Of a stretch of DNA of 64,000 nt, positions 60,098 to 64,000 are shown piece by piece. Location: contig JAWKKV010000007.1 in the NCBI GenBank assembly GCA_041393015.1, positions 124,001 through 188,000 of the forward strand, written 5' to 3'. Under the pieces are notes generated by a model. That model worked only from the letters and a program-made list of their open reading frames with translations. It ran no database searches and had not been told where the DNA came from. How positions within the stretch are numbered: position 1 is the first letter of the stretch; every line of letters begins with the position of its first letter. The DNA is from JAGQYH01 sp041393015 (GTDB taxonomy: Bacteria; Bacteroidota; Bacteroidia; Chitinophagales; JADIYW01). The position numbers and the translations under genes were made by a program.

Positions 60098-61800
60098 ATA
60101 AAGACATCGTTGAATTAAAAGAAGATTTATCGGCATCCGATTTATATAGCGAAGACCTCGCTCCTGTTCCTGCGAATAAAAGAACCTGGAATGTTTGGCA
60201 CTTATCTGCCTTATGGGTAGGCATGGCGGTTTGTATTCCAACTTATCTACTGGCCTCTTATATGATTGGTGATGGCATGACGTGGTTAGAATCACTCATC
60301 ATTATTGGTTTAGCCAACTTAATCATCACCATTCCGATGGTACTTAACGGACATGCCGGCGTTAAATATGGCGTTCCCTTTCCTGTTATCGGCCGTTCTT
60401 CTTTTGGTGTCAATGGCATTCATATACCATCCATAGTAAGAGCTTTAGTCGCTTGTGGTTGGTTTGGTATTCAAACATGGATTGGAGGATTGGCAATTTA
60501 TGCGATATTTTGCTCCGTTACAGGCATCGAAAATACAATAGCATTGAATGCCGGAAAATTTGTTGCCTTTGGTATTTTTTGGTTCATGAATATGTATTTC
60601 ATTTGGAAAGGCACTGAAAGTATCAAGTTTTTAGAAGAATACTCCGCCCCAATTTTAATTTTCATCGGTCTGTTAATGATTGGTTGGGGCGCTAAACAAA
60701 CCGGTGGCTTTGGTATTGTATTGAAGCAAGGAAAACAGTTAGAACAGTCAGCAGCACAATTATTAGTGTCTGATGATGCATCAACATTGGTTTTAAATCC
60801 ATTAAAAGATAAAGAAGGCAATAGTAAAGCTAAAGAATACAAACTAACCGTTAATAGTATTGAAGGAGAATGGCAACCAATTACCACTAATAAAATTAGT
60901 GTAAATACAAATCATGCCGAAGATATTTCCATCCAATTGCGCCAACCCAAAGCAGACCAATCGGGCTATTATGTTTCAAGTGAAGTCTCGCCAACCTTAG
61001 GTACGGCGAAGAAAAAAAGTTTAAAAGAAAAACTTTGGAGTTACGTTTTATGGTTGACGATTATGCTGGGATTTTGGGCAACGATGTCATTAAGTATTGC
61101 GGATATTACTCGTTATGCCGCCAGTCAAAAAGACCAAGTTAAAGGACAGTTTATTGGTTTACCCGGCACGATGATGCTGTATTCTTTTGTAGCTATTTTT
61201 GTTACTTGTGCTGCAGCCATCAATTTTAAAGATGTATTGGTCGTTAACGATGCGCCTTGGGATCCTGTTTCTCTTTTAGCCAAATTTAGTAGTCCTTGGG
61301 TAGTAGTTATTTCTCAAGTATTTATGATCATTGCTACTTTAAGCACCAATATAGCTGCCAATGTAATAGCGCCATCAAATGCTTTTTCTAATCTTTATCC
61401 AAAAGGCATAAGTTTTAGAACAGGCGGATTAATTACGGGCATCATTGGCATCATCAGTTGTCCTTGGTTAATTATGGGCCAAATTAGCGGTATACTCATA
61501 TTTGTAAGTGGATTGTTAGGGCCAGTATTAGGCATCATGCTGGCGGATTACTATTTAGTTCGAAACAAAACAGTAGCCATTGGCGAATTGTACAAAAGAG
61601 ATGGATTATATAGCTATGCAGGCGGTTTTAACATGTCAGCCATGATAGCATTAGCTATTGGCGTAGGAACTGCCCTGATTGGTTTATACATTCCTTCATT
61701 GGCTGCACTTTATAAATTATCTTGGTTTTCTGGATTTTTTGTTTCATTCATTTTATACTATCTTTTGATGAGAAATAGTCCAACCATACAAACAAATTAA
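60094..61800 (+). CDS. NCS1 family nucleobase/hydantoin transporter with an extra hydrophilic insert
   Basis: A 568-residue transporter of the Mhp1/PucI type with 12 transmembrane segments. The N-terminal KRTWNVWHLSALWVGMAV, PFPVIGRSSFGVNG near residue 94, GWFGIQTWIGG near residue 121 and the ITRYAASQKDQVKGQ segment near residue 338 are NCS1 signatures. Usual members have 480-500 residues. The excess is a hydrophilic, beta-rich stretch at about residues 210-305, between the fifth and sixth membrane segments, where relatives have a short loop. It starts 4 bases inside the aminotransferase stop and is followed 1 base later by the hydantoinase gene, so substrate is probably a pyrimidine or hydantoin. 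Confidence 0.9.
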   Translation: MNKDIVELKEDLSASDLYSEDLAPVPANKRTWNVWHLSALWVGMAVCIPTYLLASYMIGDGMTWLESLIIIGLANLIITIPMVLNGHAGVKYGVPFPVIGRSSFGVNGIHIPSIVRALVACGWFGIQTWIGGLAIYAIFCSVTGIENTIALNAGKFVAFGIFWFMNMYFIWKGTESIKFLEEYSAPILIFIGLLMIGWGAKQTGGFGIVLKQGKQLEQSAAQLLVSDDASTLVLNPLKDKEGNSKAKEYKLTVNSIEGEWQPITTNKISVNTNHAEDISIQLRQPKADQSGYYVSSEVSPTLGTAKKKSLKEKLWSYVLWLTIMLGFWATMSLSIADITRYAASQKDQVKGQFIGLPGTMMLYSFVAIFVTCAAAINFKDVLVVNDAPWDPVSLLAKFSSPWVVVISQVFMIIATLSTNIAANVIAPSNAFSNLYPKGISFRTGGLITGIIGIISCPWLIMGQISGILIFVSGLLGPVLGIMLADYYLVRNKTVAIGELYKRDGLYSYAGGFNMSAMIALAIGVGTALIGLYIPSLAALYKLSWFSGFFVSFILYYLLMRNSPTIQTN

Positions 61801-61801
61801 A

Positions 61802-63184
61802 ATGTCGATATTAATAAAAAACGGAAGAGTTGTTACATCAGAATCTGACTATATAGCAGATATATATGTTGAAGGAGAAAAGATTGTAGCAATTGGTAAA
61901 AATCTTCCTCATTCTGCTGACAAAGTAATTGATGCCACCGACAAACTAGTTTTTCCGGGCGGTATTGATCCGCATGTGCATTTAGATATGCCTTTTATGG
62001 GCACATTTTCCAGTGATGATTACACCACCGGAACACGAGCGGCGTTACATGGCGGCACTACAATGGTCATCGATTTTATTCTACAAACACAAGGCGATAC
62101 GCTACACAATGCCTTAAATACTTGGCAGGAAAAATCAAAAGGGAAAGCCATCGGAGATTACTCTTACCACATGGCCGTAACAGATTTCAATGATGAAGTA
62201 GCCAAAGAAGTGGTACAAATGATTGAGGAAGAAGGCATTACTTCTTTCAAAACTTTTATGGCCTACAAAGGTGCCTTAATGATCGATGATGGTCAAATGG
62301 TGCAATTAATGAAAGTGGTGAAAGCCAATGGAGGCTTGGTAACGGTTCATGCCACCAATGGGGACATGATCGACTCTTTAATTGCCAAAAACAGAAGTGA
62401 AGGTAATTTATCTCCGCTGTATCATTATCTATCGCAACCGGAAGTAACGGAAGCAGAAGCCTCAGCAAGATTTACAGACATGCTCCATTACACCGACTGT
62501 CCGGGTTATATCGTGCACATGACCTGCGAAGGAGCACTCAATGCTGTAAGATTAGCCACTCGAAGAAATCAAAAAGTATTTGTTGAAACATGTTCTCAAT
62601 ACTTAGTTTTAGATGCTTCTTTATATGAGAAAGATTTTGAAGGCGCAAAATGGGTGATGAGTCCACCATTGAGAGAAAAGAAAGACCAAACCGCATTGTG
62701 GTCGGGCATTAATCAAGGCTTGGTGCAAGTAGTGGGCACCGATCACTGTCCATTTAAATGGGAGCAAAAATTAATGGGTAAAGACGATTTCTCAAAAATA
62801 CCTAACGGACATCCGGCCATTGAACACAGGATGGAATTAATGTATACTGAAGGCGTACGATCAGGTAAAATTTCTTTAAATAAATTTGTAGAAGTAACGT
62901 CCACTAATGCCGCTAAAATATTTGGCATGTATCCACGAAAAGGAACTATTGCCATTGGTGCAGATGCGGATATCGTTGTTTTCGACCCGAATAAAAAACA
63001 CACTATTTCAGTAGATACCCATCATATGAATGTGGATTACTCCGGCTATGAAGGCTGGGAATTAACTGGCAAAACAGAAACCGTTTTATTGCGTGGAAAT
63101 GTTGCCATTGAAAATGAAAAGTGTCCGTTACAACCAGGATATGGACAGTTTATTAAGAGAGGAAAGACTTCTCTTGTCATTTAA
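61802..63184 (+). CDS. hydA: Dihydropyrimidinase / D-hydantoinase
   Basis: A 460-residue amidohydrolase that opens dihydropyrimidine or hydantoin rings to N-carbamoyl amino acids. The binuclear-zinc motif PHVHLDMPFMG near residue 58, the carbamylated lysine in FKTFMAYKG near residue 150, a metal histidine in TVHATNGD near residue 182 and VGTDHCPF near residue 312 are all present. Length is normal for the family. It is one base from the transporter stop and 94 bases before the next enzyme of the route. The exact substrate (dihydrouracil, dihydrothymine or a hydantoin) is not shown by sequence. Confidence 0.94.
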   Translation: MSILIKNGRVVTSESDYIADIYVEGEKIVAIGKNLPHSADKVIDATDKLVFPGGIDPHVHLDMPFMGTFSSDDYTTGTRAALHGGTTMVIDFILQTQGDTLHNALNTWQEKSKGKAIGDYSYHMAVTDFNDEVAKEVVQMIEEEGITSFKTFMAYKGALMIDDGQMVQLMKVVKANGGLVTVHATNGDMIDSLIAKNRSEGNLSPLYHYLSQPEVTEAEASARFTDMLHYTDCPGYIVHMTCEGALNAVRLATRRNQKVFVETCSQYLVLDASLYEKDFEGAKWVMSPPLREKKDQTALWSGINQGLVQVVGTDHCPFKWEQKLMGKDDFSKIPNGHPAIEHRMELMYTEGVRSGKISLNKFVEVTSTNAAKIFGMYPRKGTIAIGADADIVVFDPNKKHTISVDTHHMNVDYSGYEGWELTGKTETVLLRGNVAIENEKCPLQPGYGQFIKRGKTSLVI

Positions 63185-63278
63185 AAAAAGTAAAAAGAAG
63201 AAAGGATAAAGCCTTAATTTAATGAGTTTGAAAAGATTCAAGATTCAAACCAAATAACCGAAATAAAAAACGAACAAT

Positions 63279-64000
63279 ATGCCAAGAAAAGTAAAATCAG
63301 GATTAATACAAATGAGCCTTCCAATGACTGAAGGAGAAGGAAGTATCCAAGAAATTATGGATGCTATGGTAGACAAACACATTCCTTACATTGAAGAAGC
63401 CGGCAAGCAAGGCGTTCAAATTCTTTGCTTACAAGAAATTTTCAATACGCCCTATTTCTGTCCCGGACAAGATAAAACATGGTATGCTTCAGCAGAGACT
63501 GTTCCCGGTCCAACCACAGAAAAAATGGCGCACTATGCGAAGAAATACAACATGGTCATTATTGTTCCTATTTATGAAAAAGAACAAGCCGGTGTTTTAT
63601 ACAATACCGCTGCGGTAATTGATGCGGATGGCACCTATTTAGGGAAGTATCGAAAAAATCACATTCCACATACCACCGGATTTTGGGAGAAATTTTTCTT
63701 TAAGCCAGGCAACTTAGGCTATCCGGTGTTTCAAACCAAATATGCCAAAGTGGGCGTTTACATTTGTTATGATAGACACTTTCCTGATGGCGCGAGAATC
63801 TTAGGATTAAATGGTGCCGAAATCGTATACAATCCATCTGCCACAGTAGCCGGATTATCTCAATACTTATGGAAATTAGAGCAACCGGCACATGCCGCAG
63901 CCAATGGTTATTTCATGGGATGTATCAATCGTGTAGGAGAAGAAAAACCTTGGAATTTAGGTCGCTTTTATGGAACCTCTTATTTTGTTGATCCAAGAGG
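63279..64000 (+). CDS. Beta-ureidopropionase-like nitrilase-superfamily amidohydrolase (5' part)
   Basis: A gene starting at ATG 63279 and running off the right edge after 240 codons. The nitrilase-superfamily triad is visible: Glu in CLQEIFNTPYF near residue 53, Lys in KYRKNHIPH near residue 127, and Cys in VYICYDRHFPDG near residue 165. The motifs and position after the hydantoinase point to N-carbamoyl-beta-alanine amidohydrolase (beta-ureidopropionase), giving beta-alanine, CO2 and ammonia. The family is about 280-300 residues in bacteria, so some 50 residues are missing. Confidence 0.9.
   Translation, partial: MPRKVKSGLIQMSLPMTEGEGSIQEIMDAMVDKHIPYIEEAGKQGVQILCLQEIFNTPYFCPGQDKTWYASAETVPGPTTEKMAHYAKKYNMVIIVPIYEKEQAGVLYNTAAVIDADGTYLGKYRKNHIPHTTGFWEKFFFKPGNLGYPVFQTKYAKVGVYICYDRHFPDGARILGLNGAEIVYNPSATVAGLSQYLWKLEQPAHAAANGYFMGCINRVGEEKPWNLGRFYGTSYFVDPR

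Noticed and set aside
1..64000. CRISPR arrays, rRNA/tRNA genes, insertion-sequence transposases and prophage genes.
   Set aside because: No regularly spaced repeats, tRNA-like cloverleaf segments, or transposase or phage protein motifs were seen on either strand.

Overview
This window comes from an AT-rich Bacteroidota chromosome, most likely of the Flavobacteriia/Cytophagia kind. The evidence is a class III glutamine synthetase, a PorE-like multidomain lipoprotein and two proteins with type IX secretion (T9SS) C-terminal sorting domains, Bacteroidota-style SLBB polysaccharide export, a futalosine (menaquinone) pathway, a bacillithiol-type YtxJ protein, and TAnnTTTG promoter boxes upstream of several genes. 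I cannot name the genus. No rRNA, tRNA, CRISPR array or prophage was seen, and no stretch longer than 300 bases lacks a gene.

Layout. 1-6056: mqnD (cut by the window edge) and mqnB of the futalosine pathway with a membrane glycosyltransferase-like gene between them, then purL and a polytopic membrane protein. 6174-14231: glnN, a PorE-like TPR/propeller/OmpA lipoprotein, a small accessory patch (3-TM protein and a RelE/ParE-type toxin-antitoxin pair) and a secreted M6 metalloprotease. 14460-26061: purM, an rraA-like gene, a methyltransferase, the membrane pyrophosphatase hppA, an overlapping pair of outer-membrane barrel genes (the second with a ComEA-like helix-hairpin-helix domain), two small lipoproteins each followed by a clean terminator, lepA and udk. 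26153-36888: folD, then a tightly overlapped minus-strand operon for surface polysaccharide (nucleotide-sugar dehydrogenase, rfbB, SLBB exporter, Wzz-like, rfbC, cysQ), divergent waaA, and a conserved hypothetical.

36992-50509: tdk, lipA, an outer-membrane protein, an OsmC protein, ytxJ with an overlapping 48-residue lipoprotein, mpl, a dolichol-phosphate-mannose-synthase-like GT2, a penicillin-acylase-family hydrolase, a GluR0-like ligand-gated potassium channel, a minimal T9SS substrate, methylmalonyl-CoA mutase and a YdeI-family protein. 50645-54365: glnS and truA, separated by a compact element (a four-helix-bundle gene with composite inverted repeats), while a second copy of the last eleven codons of truA lies about 840 bases downstream, beyond a lipoprotein gene.

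54465-64000: a reductive pyrimidine/hydantoin catabolism region: mmsA, a TonB-receptor-like barrel, a class III aminotransferase, an NCS1 nucleobase/hydantoin transporter, a dihydropyrimidinase/hydantoinase and a beta-ureidopropionase-like amidohydrolase cut by the window end. Together these could import a pyrimidine derivative, open the ring, remove the carbamoyl group, transaminate beta-alanine and oxidise malonate semialdehyde to acetyl-CoA. The most unusual items are the four-helix-bundle element, the truA tail duplication, the ligand-gated channel without the canonical ligand-binding arginine, the helix-hairpin-helix/barrel fusion, the hydrophilic insert in the NCS1 transporter and the overlapping micro-lipoprotein.
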